This document shows positions 34,611 through 43,058 of a stretch of DNA of 64,000 nucleotides, piece by piece. This DNA comes from Paenactinomyces guangxiensis (lineage in GTDB: Bacteria > Bacillota > Bacilli > Thermoactinomycetales > Thermoactinomycetaceae). The position numbers were made by a program, and so were the translations under genes. The stretch covers positions 1 through 64,000 of the forward strand of contig NZ_JAECVR010000009.1 of NCBI RefSeq assembly GCF_016055185.1. Direction: 5' to 3'. Each line of letters opens with the position of its first letter. Within the stretch, counting starts at the first letter, position 1. The notes beneath the pieces are model-generated. The model had not been told where the DNA came from and made no database searches. It saw only the letters and a program-made list of their open reading frames with translations.

Positions 34611-34961
34611 TTGAAAAAAAGTAACCCTCCTGCGCATAAACACACGTATGACATCGTTTTGATGGATCATAAGTCTCGCCACAAACATCATCGTCATAAG
34701 TACAAAGGGGCTACTTCCATCGATGTCGGTCATATGCACTTTCTTTCCGGAAAAACGGAGTCGGCGCCAAGCTTGAAAAGACATGTTCATAAATACAGAG
34801 GTACCACTACCTTTGACGCCGGGCATGTCCACCATTTCTCAGGAGTAACAAGTCCCCCGATCCACTTGCCCGACGGAAGACACTATCATATTATTAAGGG
34901 TAAAACAACAGTCAGCGGAAAGATTCCTCATCAACATTTTTACTACGGGGTTGCCAGATGA
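34611..34961 (+). CDS. ymaF: YmaF family histidine-rich repeat protein
   Basis: 116 residues starting at TTG 34611, seven bases after AAAGGGGG. It contains repeats of a 27- to 30-residue unit built on H-x-H-x-Y-x-G-x-T, then x-GH-x-H-x-x-SG, seen at about residues 10, 25-40, 56-85 and 95-115, as in YmaF of B. subtilis. The regularly spaced HxH pairs suggest metal binding or a beta-solenoid stitched by His, but no function is established. No signal peptide; its own terminator follows. A minus-strand frame over it is a shadow. Confidence 0.8.
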   Translation: MKKSNPPAHKHTYDIVLMDHKSRHKHHRHKYKGATSIDVGHMHFLSGKTESAPSLKRHVHKYRGTTTFDAGHVHHFSGVTSPPIHLPDGRHYHIIKGKTTVSGKIPHQHFYYGVAR

Positions 34962-34969
34962 AGAATCTG

Positions 34970-35006
34970 CGGGATCTCCTGATCATTCAGAAAGATCCCG
35001 TTTTTT
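34970..35006 (+). terminator. terminator after ymaF
   Basis: CGGGATC pairs with GATCCCG around a 17-base loop and is followed by TTTTTT. Confidence 0.85.
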
Positions 35007-35243
35007 CATGAAAAGGCAGATACCTGTTCTTCTTTTTGGATTCCCTGGGAAATAATTTCAACCCGGGCCGGTCTGCTATTACCTTTATTAATTAACAATA
35101 GTTGAGATAGTTGCATTAATAATTCAAGACTTTTTCTATGATGGCATAGGTTAAAGGCAAGGAAACGGGACAAATAAAGAATAGAAGACATTCAAAAAGC
35201 CAGGCGATCAAATTCCCGGCTTTGATAAGAAACATATTTAAGA

Positions 35244-35696
35244 CTAGCGAACAAAACTTTGTTCGGTTAAAGTTAACGCATCTTCCAGCCAGTTGGGATG
35301 CATGGGAATCATATTACACGGTAAATCATCGGGAGGAAAAAAACGGATTTCCATCGTCTCCGGTGATCGGTTGGAAAGTTGGCCTTCCAGGATTTCAGCT
35401 TGAAAATATACAGTAACAAAATGGATATTTCTACCGTCCGGGTAGTGAAAAACTTGCGATTCCGGCTCAGAATAAACACCAATCAGGCGCAGAATCCGGA
35501 CCTTAAGCCCGGTTTCTTCCCACACTTCCCGAATTGCTGCATTTTTCACCGTTTCACCAGGCTCCACATGTCCTGAAGGAAGCCCCCAAAGTCCTACATC
35601 CGATCTTTTTTGCAATAATACCCGCTTATCATGATCAAATATGATCACCGCCACACCAGGCCGGATTTCATCAATGATATGCCCAGAAGATTTCAT
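35244..35696 (-). CDS. NUDIX hydrolase
   Basis: About 150 residues. The NUDIX box is complete: GHVEPGETVKNAAIREVWEETGL (G-x5-E-x7-REVWEETGL), with the preceding VLLQKRSDVGLWGLPSG strand. It hydrolyses a nucleoside diphosphate linked to another moiety; the substrate cannot be inferred. ATG 35696 is chosen because GAGGAAGAG stands before it and homology begins there; the frame runs 15 codons further upstream. It stands alone, next to the end of the tnpB element. Confidence 0.85.
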   Translation of the reverse strand: MKSSGHIIDEIRPGVAVIIFDHDKRVLLQKRSDVGLWGLPSGHVEPGETVKNAAIREVWEETGLKVRILRLIGVYSEPESQVFHYPDGRNIHFVTVYFQAEILEGQLSNRSPETMEIRFFPPDDLPCNMIPMHPNWLEDALTLTEQSFVR

Positions 35697-35772
35697 TTGT
35701 CTCTTCCTCTCACTTTCCAATGTATTGAATGAAAAACTCAAACAATTCTATGCTGAAAAGATTTTGAACACT

Positions 35773-35847
35773 CCCTCCACCTACGCAGACGCTTAGAGGT
35801 GGGGGATTCTTGGGTCGTCCTGACTCGTGACAGGAAGTTTACCAAGC
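35773..35847 (-). ncRNA. possible TnpB guide RNA (reRNA) 3' scaffold
   Basis: On the minus strand the 3' end of tnpB is followed by a stretch with GTCAGG/CCTGAC-type pairing and ends with the GAATCCCCCACC-loop-GGTGGAGGG hairpin. In IS605-family elements such a stem directly precedes the guide segment, which here would begin near AGTGTTCAAAATC. Inferred from position and fold only; with tnpB broken it is probably a relic. Confidence 0.4.
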
Positions 35848-36908
35848 TTACACGGTCGTCCCAACCGCAAGAATCCTTAAGCCTTCCTTCAGAATGTTGA
35901 TGGACACGTTCACATCCCGATCATGGCCGGAATCACATCCGGGGCACTCCCCACTCGCGCAAATGGAGATGCTTGACGTCTTTATTTCGGAAGCCACAAT
36001 GGGAGCACAGCTGGCTGGATGGGAATCGTTTCCCTACCTGGATGATCTGTCTTCCAAACCATTCAGCCTTATAGGCAAGCAGGTTGACAAACTCTGACCA
36101 GCTTGCATCCGTGATCGATTTCGACAAGTGATGATTTTGAACCATATTTTCTACTTGCAAGTCCTCTAAAACAATCGTTTGGTTTTCACGAATGATTTTA
36201 GTGGACAGTTTATGTAGAAAATCTCTACGGGCATTCACAATCTTTTCATGAATGCGATTGACTTTCAGGCGAGCTTTCCTGCGGTTTTTTCCTCCCGGTT
36301 GTCTTTTAGATTCCACGCGTTGCCATTTGGCTAACCTTTTTTCATATTTTCGGAAATATTTCGGTGCCTTCACCTTCTCTCCTGTCGACAGAATTGCAAA
36401 ATCCTTAAGCCCAAGATCAATCCCTACAGCTTGATCTTTATCGACAGGTATATAGGGGCTCGCAATGCGTTCACAGAGAATGGAGACAAAGTATTTGCCT
36501 GTCGGAACCGCCGGACCGTTGCAGAAAGAATCCGGCCTTCGACTTCTCTTGATTTCGCAAACTTCACCCAACCGAGCTTGGGAAGTCTGATTCGGTTTTC
36601 TTCGACTCGGATGTTCTCAACTGCTTCTTCTTGATCTTCAAGAATCGCTTCCATGCGTCATCCAATTGTTTCAACGTCGTCTGAAGAGAAGTAGCGTCTA
36701 CTTCTTTCAACCACTCCAGTTCTTTCTTGAGTACAGGAAGTTGAGCAGAACAAGCATGATAGCCCGGAATCTTGCTCTTTTTTCTATACAATTCCCTTTG
36801 AATACTTAGAAAATAGTTAAATATAAACCGGCTGCAACCGATGCTTTTGTGGATCAGAATCGCTTGTTCTCGTGTCGGGTAAAGACGGAACCGATAGACT
36901 TTGTGCAC
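35848..36908 (-). pseudogene. tnpB: tnpB RNA-guided nuclease gene broken by three frameshifts
   Basis: GTG 36908 follows CGGAGGTGA by about eight bases. The N-terminal OrfB_IS605 helix-turn-helix (VYRFRLYPTREQAILI, CSRFIFNYFL) runs to about 36570; the frame changes to one encoding [20 protein letters not shown], then changes again near 36470 to the RuvC part ([17 protein letters not shown] with the catalytic Asp, [11 protein letters not shown] with the Glu). The zinc ribbon begins with CSHCGFRNK, and an extra G in a GGGG run near 35945 shifts frame before the second Cys pair and the HDRDVNVSINIL motif with the last catalytic Asp. The stop is at 35848. Not functional as it stands. Confidence 0.88.
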
Positions 36909-37092
36909 TTGATTTTCACCTCCGATCTATATCCAGTTATAACACATAGAACGTATGTTTGTAATTATTATTCTGAAAAATAAGAAAAATGAGTACAACT
37001 CATGAAGATGAGAATAAGGGTAGAAGCAATGAAAGAGGCTGTTGGTGCGATCACATCATGGAGTGATGAGTCAATGGAATCTGAAACAAGCG

Positions 37093-37180
37093 TCGGACTC
37101 CTAAGAGGGTTCATGCCCTCCCTTGTCCGAAGCCGATTCATCCCCCGCCTACTTTGTTGAGGTAGGAGTCTTCTCGGCTT
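37093..37180 (+). other. nested-stem structured element, IS605-end-like
   Basis: On the plus strand TCGGAC (37093-37098) pairs with GTCCGA (37125-37130), enclosing GAGGG-CCCTC (37105-37120). Then AAGCCGA (37130-37136) pairs with TCGGCTT (37074-equivalent side at 37174-37180), enclosing CCTAC-GTAGG (37148-37166), followed by TTTTT. The string GATTCATCCCCCG before the inner stem resembles IS605-family ends. It could be an element end with a guide-RNA scaffold or simply a strong terminator. Confidence 0.5.
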
Positions 37181-37282
37181 TTTGAGAGAAATTCAAGAGG
37201 GTTTGCTTATTATCGCCCCATATCTGCCTTCGTTGAATAAGAAAGGAAATCATCATCCACATTAAGGAAAAGGAGGTTTTTT

Positions 37283-37426
37283 ATGAGTGAGCATGAGACC
37301 CGAAGTATGGAGCAGAAGAAAAAAGAGGCCAAATCGCGAGAGTGGGATCAACAGGAAAGGGATCAGGAACGGGCGACCGGTTTTGGAAGCAAAAAATTAG
37401 AGGGCCCAGACCGTCCCTCCACTTAA
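37283..37426 (+). CDS. 47-residue hydrophilic small protein
   Basis: ATG 37283 is preceded by AAAAGGAGG at ideal spacing, and a hairpin terminator follows. The peptide is almost entirely charged and polar (EQKKKEAKSREWDQQERDQE), with ATGFGSKKLEGP and RPST at the end. It has no Cys and no hydrophobic segment. The composition resembles minor small acid-soluble spore proteins, but I cannot place it in a named family. Expression seems likely from the RBS and terminator. Confidence 0.6.
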   Translation: MSEHETRSMEQKKKEAKSREWDQQERDQERATGFGSKKLEGPDRPST

Positions 37427-37433
37427 GTTCTTC

Positions 37434-37457
37434 ACACGGCTACGTGCCGTGTCTTTT
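37434..37457 (+). terminator. terminator after the 47-residue gene
   Basis: ACACGGC-TACGT-GCCGTGT followed by CTTTTA: a seven-pair stem with a five-base loop, eight bases past the stop. Confidence 0.75.
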
Positions 37458-37604
37458 ATTGGTCCGGCAAAATGTTGTTCCTGGATTCGTCATCATTTAT
37501 TGATTTTAATCGTCAATTTGAATACACTTTATTTATACTTTTTCATCCCCAAACCTATGATTCATTCTTTGTATGTATGTAAACAGGAGGATTCCTCTAC
37601 TAAG

Positions 37605-38540
37605 ATGAAACAAGTAAAAATGGCATACTTTCAGTTGGGATTATCGATGTCGTTTGTGGGGGCCAATGTGGCAGTAGGAAAACTGATCGTGGAAGATGTC
37701 CCTATTTTTTTATTTTCAGAAATCCGCTTTTTGATCGCCTTACTTTTTTTGGTTCCTATGCTTTTTGTCAACCGTCAACAAACTTTTCGTTTACATCACA
37801 AACAGTGGGGTTTATTGTTTCTGCAATCATTTTTTGGTGTTTTCCTCTTTAGTATCCTCATTTTATACGGAGTGAAATTTACATCTGCAACATCAGCCGG
37901 AATTATTACCAGTACGGTTCCCGCAGTGATTGGCCTGCTCTCTTTTTTCTTGCTGAGAGATAGGTTAACTTTTTTTCAGATTCTTTCTGTTTGTTTGGCA
38001 GTACTGGGGATCTCGATTATTACCTTCAAAGAGGCAAACCCTGATGGAACGGCAGATTTTGCACTGCTGGGGAATCTGCTGGTACTCGGATCAGTTGTTG
38101 CAGAATCCTTATTTACAATACTGGCAAAAAAACTCTCCGGGATTTTAACTCCGATCCAAATGGCCACTGGGGTGAATATATTCGGTTTTCTCCTATTTTT
38201 ACCCTTTGCAATCAAGGATTGGTTCTCTTTTAACCTGTCCTTGATGGATTTCACCACATGGTCTCTCATCGTTTATTACTCTATCACTGCAAGTGTACTG
38301 TCATTCGTGCTATGGTATCGGGGAGTAGAAAAAGTTCGGGCAAGTGTTGCCGGTTTGTTTACCGGATTTATGCCCGTTGCGGCAGCGATCGTTGGAATTT
38401 TCATTCTTAAAGAGCCCTTGGGTTGGACTCAAGTAATTGGTATCATATGTGTCATCCTTGCTATTTTCCTGGGTACAAAAAAATCGGTTCAACCTCCATT
38501 AGAGAAAAAAGTGGGAGGAAGCATGAGAAATCCAAAATAG
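37605..38540 (+). CDS. EamA/DMT family transporter
   Basis: About 311 residues with ten predicted helices in two EamA repeats (first about 10-140, second about 155-290), as in drug/metabolite exporters. SFVGANVAVGKLIVEDVPIFLFSEIRF and the SAGIITSTVPAVIGLLSFFLLRD segment are typical of repeat 1, and GLFTGFMPVAAAIVGIFILKEPLG of repeat 2. ATG 37605 lies 14 bases after GGAGG, a little far, but matches the start of homology. It exports or imports small metabolites; the substrate is unknown. Confidence 0.82.
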   Translation: MKQVKMAYFQLGLSMSFVGANVAVGKLIVEDVPIFLFSEIRFLIALLFLVPMLFVNRQQTFRLHHKQWGLLFLQSFFGVFLFSILILYGVKFTSATSAGIITSTVPAVIGLLSFFLLRDRLTFFQILSVCLAVLGISIITFKEANPDGTADFALLGNLLVLGSVVAESLFTILAKKLSGILTPIQMATGVNIFGFLLFLPFAIKDWFSFNLSLMDFTTWSLIVYYSITASVLSFVLWYRGVEKVRASVAGLFTGFMPVAAAIVGIFILKEPLGWTQVIGIICVILAIFLGTKKSVQPPLEKKVGGSMRNPK

Positions 38541-38716
38541 AATTCGTGCGACAAAAGCTGCTTTAAGATTTACCGCACAACTTGTATGATACTTGCTATT
38601 TATAATTTTGTTAAAAGCTTTGAAAGAGTGCCCTCAGGACTGGAAGCCGGTTGATCTCGATTTGGTCATATTCGGCGTGCGGTCCATCACCATTTTTCAT
38701 CCCCCGCCTTTACCTG

Positions 38717-39832
38717 CTACCTTTTTGCAAATTCTTTTTTTGCCACTGTGTATTTATCCAGCATCTCAGGTACCGGTTGATAGCCAATTCCGGGAGTGGT
38801 CGGAATTTCAATCATTCCGTCAGGAGAAACTTCCACTTCGGGTCGAATAATATCTTCAGTCCAGTAACGGGAAGAACCGGCAGTATCACCCGGCAGCTTA
38901 AAGTTAGGGAGTGAGGTGATAGCAATATTATGGGCACGCCCGATGCCGGATTCCAGCATGCCGCCGCACCAGACGGGAATCCCATTGTCCCGGCACAAGT
39001 CATGGATTCGTTTTGCTTCCGATAAGCCGCCAACCCGGCCGATTTTTATATTGATGATACGCGCGCTTCCCCATTCAATCGCCTTGCGGGCATCTTCGTA
39101 CGAGTGAATACTTTCATCGAGACAAATCGGTGTTTTAAGTTGTTTTTGCAAAGCCGCGTGATCAATAATATCGTCATGTGCCAGTGGCTGCTCAATCATC
39201 ATCAGATCGAGGTCATCCAATTCTTTTAAAAGGAGGAGATCATTCAAGGTATAAGCTGAATTGGCATCAGCCATCATCGGAATATCACCGAAACGGTCAC
39301 GTAACGCACGGAGCACTTGAACGTCTTTCCCCGGTTTAATCTTAATCTTGATCCGGCGATATCCCTGCTCCAAATAATGTTCCACCGTCCGAAACAGCTT
39401 GTTGATATCCTCTTCAATACCAATACTGATTCCCACTTCGATCCTCTTTTTCGTTCCTCCAAGAGCTTTCGCGAGCGAGAGATTTTGCCGTTTGGCATAC
39501 AAATCCCAAAATGCCCCTTCCAGCGCGGATTTCGCCATATGGTTTCGTCGGATCGGTGCGAACAACTTACCAACTTCATCTGGATGTCCAAACGTTCCCT
39601 GCTCAAAAACCATCGGAATCAAAAAATCCTCCAGGATATGCCAGGCAGTCCCCGCTGTTTCCTCACTGTACAAGGGTGCAGTTGAAACAACACACTCTCC
39701 GTAACCGATCTCTCCATCACCATATACCTCTGTCAAAACAAAGTCTCTCTCCTGCTCTGTACCAAAACTGGTTTGAAAAGGTGATTTTAGTTTCATTTTC
39801 ATTTTGCGTAGAACGATTTTTTCTACCTTCAT
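38717..39832 (-). CDS. enolase-superfamily enzyme of the o-succinylbenzoate synthase/N-acylamino acid racemase group
   Basis: About 371 residues. The N-terminal capping domain ([14 protein letters not shown]) precedes a barrel with the K-x-K pair in [11 protein letters not shown], metal ligands in [22 protein letters not shown] and [13 protein letters not shown], and the second catalytic Lys in [11 protein letters not shown]. This is the type 2 MenC layout. Such enzymes dehydrate SHCHC in menaquinone synthesis, or racemise N-succinylamino acids; no men genes are nearby. GAGAGGTGA precedes ATG 39832. It lies downstream of the ROK gene but a hairpin lies between them, so its membership in that operon is doubtful. 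Confidence 0.82.
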   Translation of the reverse strand: MKVEKIVLRKMKMKLKSPFQTSFGTEQERDFVLTEVYGDGEIGYGECVVSTAPLYSEETAGTAWHILEDFLIPMVFEQGTFGHPDEVGKLFAPIRRNHMAKSALEGAFWDLYAKRQNLSLAKALGGTKKRIEVGISIGIEEDINKLFRTVEHYLEQGYRRIKIKIKPGKDVQVLRALRDRFGDIPMMADANSAYTLNDLLLLKELDDLDLMMIEQPLAHDDIIDHAALQKQLKTPICLDESIHSYEDARKAIEWGSARIINIKIGRVGGLSEAKRIHDLCRDNGIPVWCGGMLESGIGRAHNIAITSLPNFKLPGDTAGSSRYWTEDIIRPEVEVSPDGMIEIPTTPGIGYQPVPEMLDKYTVAKKEFAKR

Positions 39833-39938
39833 TACATTCACCTCTCTGTATATATTTTCGCAGATGAATTCATTTCTGAATAGAACCATTTTGCAGGATC
39901 ACAATGTGATGAAGAAGAGATCAACCGTTCAAAATATT

Positions 39939-39978
39939 AAGTGCCTGCTCCCCCTCTCGATCAGGAATGCAGGCACTT
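39939..39978. terminator. inverted repeat between ROK gene and MenC-like gene
   Basis: AAGTGCCTGC pairs perfectly with GCAGGCACTT around a 20-base loop. The T-run on the minus side is poor (AATATTTT), so it may act as a leaky terminator or a processing hairpin. Confidence 0.55.
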
Positions 39979-40034
39979 TATCGTCTCCTTACTAACGGTC
40001 TGCCCTTTTCTTCCCCGCCAGTTCACTGTTTTTT

Positions 40035-41000
40035 CTAAGATTCCATTCTTTGTTTTGCATAAAGAGCACTGCCGATCACACCTGCATCATCCAACAGTTC
40101 TGCGGTACGAATAGAAATCCGTTCCCAGTAACCATGATAAACAGAGTGCTCCAACTCTTCTTTCATCGGGGCGAATAATCGCTCTCCCGCAAATGCAACG
40201 CCTCCGCCGATCACAATGGCATCAGGACTGAGCAACGAAACCGCATACGAGAGACCTTTCCCCAACAACCTCCCTGTATGGCTGAGCACCTCAATTGCTA
40301 CGGGATCTCCCGCATCGTAGGCACGTGTCACATCAGCCGCCGTGATGCGGGAAAGATCCTCGGATTCAAACCATGTTTGTAAAATACTGCTGCGGCCGCC
40401 TTCTATCGCTGCACGTACCTGCCTGATGATCCCTGTTGCAGAAGCGACAGTTTCCAGGCATCCCCGCACTCCGCAAGGACAGGGAGTCGACTCTCCCTCC
40501 ATCGGAATATGCCCGATCTCACCGGCCATATAACCGCCGCCATAGAAAAGTTTACCCCGATCAACAATTGCAGCCGCAATTCCGGTGCCCAGTGTAATCC
40601 CAAGCACAACATCATGCCCTTTTCCCGCTCCCTGCAATGCTTCGCCAAGCGCATACATTCTGACATCGTTGTCCAGGAAAACAGGTATTTCCAGCTGTTG
40701 CCGCAGCTTGTCAGCCACAGGAACATCCTTCCACCCCAGATTGGCTGAAAACAATGAGACTCCGCGAACAGGGTCTACAAATCCGGGATTCCCAACCCCT
40801 GCCGCTAAAACCCTGCTTTTATCTATTTGTTCTTCCGCAAGCAAGGATTGGATTATTTTCCCAATTTTTTCGATCACATAACTGCTTCCCAAGTGAGCCT
40901 CTGTCGGCAGTTTACATGTACGTTTCAGGTTCCCCTCCCGATCCAACAGCCCTGTTACAATGTTTGTCCCGCCCAAATCAACACCAACTACAAAATCCAT
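40035..41000 (-). CDS. ROK family sugar kinase (glucokinase-like)
   Basis: About 321 residues. ATP-binding DLGGTNI at the N-terminus, the ROK signature block with GGGYMAGEIGHIPME and the zinc site CPCGVRGCLETVAS, and the C-terminal adenosine motif VIGGGVAFAGERLF. It phosphorylates glucose or a related hexose, N-acetylated hexosamine or allose. GAGGGGTT precedes ATG 41000. As the last or next-to-last gene of the GNAT/deacetylase/aminotransferase run it probably phosphorylates the product of this locus. Confidence 0.87.
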   Translation of the reverse strand: MDFVVGVDLGGTNIVTGLLDREGNLKRTCKLPTEAHLGSSYVIEKIGKIIQSLLAEEQIDKSRVLAAGVGNPGFVDPVRGVSLFSANLGWKDVPVADKLRQQLEIPVFLDNDVRMYALGEALQGAGKGHDVVLGITLGTGIAAAIVDRGKLFYGGGYMAGEIGHIPMEGESTPCPCGVRGCLETVASATGIIRQVRAAIEGGRSSILQTWFESEDLSRITAADVTRAYDAGDPVAIEVLSHTGRLLGKGLSYAVSLLSPDAIVIGGGVAFAGERLFAPMKEELEHSVYHGYWERISIRTAELLDDAGVIGSALYAKQRMES

Positions 41001-41054
41001 GAATAACCCCTCGCTTTTTGGGCCCATACTCGCAAAAATTCAATCGGTTTTTGA

Positions 41055-41717
41055 TTAAACAGGCTCTTCTGCTTCCGTATTTTCCCCCTGTACTCTTTGA
41101 AAAGGGACACTCTTCCTAAACGCCTGATGCGCAATCCAGGTCATCCAAAGAGCCAATCCGCTCCCGCCAAGAAGAGGAATAAAACCGGAAAATGTGAGCA
41201 AGAAAAATATGATTCCCACACAACCAGCCAACATGAACAGACTGCGAAACAAGTGGTAGATGCTTAACATTAAAGAGTACTTCAGATATTGCCAACTTTT
41301 CAATTTGACATGTACAAACAGGGGAAACACATAGAGAAGCAACAACCCGTACATCATTGATGCGCTTAAGATCACAAGCTTCGCGATTAGATAGATTGTT
41401 CCTGGAGATGAAAAAAAGTAAAAATCTACATATAATACAATACCTATAAAAACAAGAAGAAACCCGAGAATTTGAGAATTTATGAATTCACGGCGATAGT
41501 TAAGCCAAAATGTGCGAAAGATCGGAATATCTTCTTCCCCCATCACCCATTTTCGCGTAACGGCAAACATGGAAATGGTGGCGGGAAAGATGCCAAACAC
41601 CCCCAGTCCCGCCAGTGTAAATACCAGCCACAACGCATTGATATACATCAGCCGAAGAATCCATTCACATATTCGGTAAACAGTACCCATAAATCCGTCA
41701 ATAATCACTGTTTTCAC
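41055..41717 (-). CDS. DUF624 (YesL-like) membrane protein
   Basis: 220 residues with five predicted helices. The opening MGTVYRICEWILRLMYINALWLVFTLAGLGVFGIFPA is the DUF624 hallmark, followed by GEEDIPIFRTFWLNYRREF. Starts at GTG 41717. Proteins of this family, YesL in B. subtilis among them, are encoded next to carbohydrate ABC importers and glycan hydrolases; their role is not established. It lies 70 bp after the aminotransferase gene and 55 bp before the ROK gene. Confidence 0.85.
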   Translation of the reverse strand: MKTVIIDGFMGTVYRICEWILRLMYINALWLVFTLAGLGVFGIFPATISMFAVTRKWVMGEEDIPIFRTFWLNYRREFINSQILGFLLVFIGIVLYVDFYFFSSPGTIYLIAKLVILSASMMYGLLLLYVFPLFVHVKLKSWQYLKYSLMLSIYHLFRSLFMLAGCVGIIFFLLTFSGFIPLLGGSGLALWMTWIAHQAFRKSVPFQRVQGENTEAEEPV

Positions 41718-41785
41718 TTCCCGGGTCTATCTCTGAATTTTTCGGTTGCCTCCACAGAACAGGCTCCGCTCTTTTGAACCGGTTC

Positions 41786-43057
41786 TCACTCCTGTCCGGA
41801 TTTCCGGTAGTAGGAAGCTACCTTGCGAATCCCGCTAATGATATCCTCAATGTCCTGCTCGGTAAAAAACTCACTGACTCCGAACCTTACCGCCGTTTGC
41901 AGAATCTTTTCCGCAGTGGGACATAACCCCTGATGGTACGAAACATCTGATAAATCAAAAGGAAAATGACTGTTCAGATAAGCTTGTTGCTTTTGAAATA
42001 ATGGATTTAAATAAACAACCTCGGGAATATAACCAGCTTGATTGGGGATCCCCTCTGCGGCCAGCGCCCTGGAAAATTCATCCCGGGTGCAGTTCAGTTC
42101 CGCTTCATCCACTCGCATCATGTAAAACCAGTAGGTGCTCCAGTTCCCTTCATAAACATGATGAGGCTGTATACCGGGCAAATCACGAATCCCCTCTGTG
42201 ATTCTCTCTCCGTATTGATGTCTTTTTTCACAGATCCAGGGGAGTTTCTTCAATTGGGCAATTCCTACCGCACCCTGAAGCTCGGTCATGCGGTAATTGG
42301 GAGCCAGATGGGAAAGATCGCGTGCCACATGACCTCCAAACCGTTGATAGTTTTTATCGGCAAAGGCATGAACAACGCGGAAGTCTTCCTCTTTTCCCGA
42401 ATTGACGGTGATAATGCCGCCATCTCCGGTAGATATATGTTTAAAATCATTGGTACTAAAACAACCGTAGTCACCGATGGTACCTACTAACCGTCCCTTG
42501 TACCGGCAAAGAAAACTCTGGGCACAATCCTCAATCACTATCAAATGATGCTTCCGTGCAATCTCCATAATCGGGTCCATATCACAGGCATTCCCTGCCA
42601 GATGAACAACCACAATCGCTTTGGTTCGGGGAGTAATCCGGGACTCAAGCGATGCCGGATCAATATTGTAAGTCCGGGGATCCAGGTCCGCAAACACAGG
42701 AATGGCGTTTTGATAAAGAATTCCGATAAGGGTCCCCTGGTCAGTGATCGGACTTGTGATCACCTCATCACCCACTGTTACTCCGGCCGCCCCCAGTGCC
42801 ACGTGGATTGCGGCAGTTCCCGAGGAGGCGGCTACACTGTATTTTACACCATACATCTCGTTAAAATCATGTAAAAATTGTTTCACCTTTTTTCCGGAAT
42901 GATAGAAGAGGGTATTTTGCTCAAGTGCCTCAATCAGCTCTCTGGTCTCTTCCAAACCAAACCGTTTTCCCGTCCCGAACGGCGTTGTTTTTACCTTTGG
43001 TCCGCCATGGATCGCTAACTGATTTGCATTCATCTGATGAACCCCGCTCTCTTTCAT
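41786..43057 (-). CDS. DegT/DnrJ/EryC1/StrS-family aminotransferase
   Basis: About 423 residues, PLP-dependent sugar aminotransferase fold. GTAAIHVALGAAGVTVGDEVITSP binds the cofactor phosphate side, VVHLAGNACDMDPI and VIEDCAQSF hold the ring, and the Schiff-base Lys is in STNDFKHISTGDGGI. The start ATG 43057 follows AAAGGAGATG; the gene is one base away from the deacetylase-like gene. Members convert keto-sugars or keto-cyclitols to amino compounds with glutamate or glutamine as donor, or run in reverse. In this catabolic-looking locus with Gfo/Idh/MocA dehydrogenases, reversible transamination of a 3- or other keto sugar is plausible. Confidence 0.87.
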   Translation of the reverse strand: MKESGVHQMNANQLAIHGGPKVKTTPFGTGKRFGLEETRELIEALEQNTLFYHSGKKVKQFLHDFNEMYGVKYSVAASSGTAAIHVALGAAGVTVGDEVITSPITDQGTLIGILYQNAIPVFADLDPRTYNIDPASLESRITPRTKAIVVVHLAGNACDMDPIMEIARKHHLIVIEDCAQSFLCRYKGRLVGTIGDYGCFSTNDFKHISTGDGGIITVNSGKEEDFRVVHAFADKNYQRFGGHVARDLSHLAPNYRMTELQGAVGIAQLKKLPWICEKRHQYGERITEGIRDLPGIQPHHVYEGNWSTYWFYMMRVDEAELNCTRDEFSRALAAEGIPNQAGYIPEVVYLNPLFQKQQAYLNSHFPFDLSDVSYHQGLCPTAEKILQTAVRFGVSEFFTEQDIEDIISGIRKVASYYRKSGQE

Positions 43058-43058
43058 T

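Larger units (their letters stand above)
35773..37180 (-). mobile_element. decayed IS605/IS1341-like tnpB-only element
   Basis: A tnpB pseudogene on the minus strand is bordered by structured ends. The right end is a hairpin (CCCTCCACC at 35773-35781 with GGTGGGGG at 35799-35806) beyond the tnpB stop, in the position of the 3' stem of TnpB-associated guide RNAs. Beyond the tnpB start, 37093-37180 holds a set of nested stems that may be the left end or another element's right end. No tnpA (Y1 transposase) is present. Exact termini are uncertain, since this class leaves no inverted terminal repeats or target duplications. Confidence 0.65.

Noticed and set aside
34473..34835. Minus-strand frame opposite ymaF
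   Set aside because: The His-rich repeat pattern and the TTG start with AAAGGGGG support the plus-strand gene; this is a shadow.
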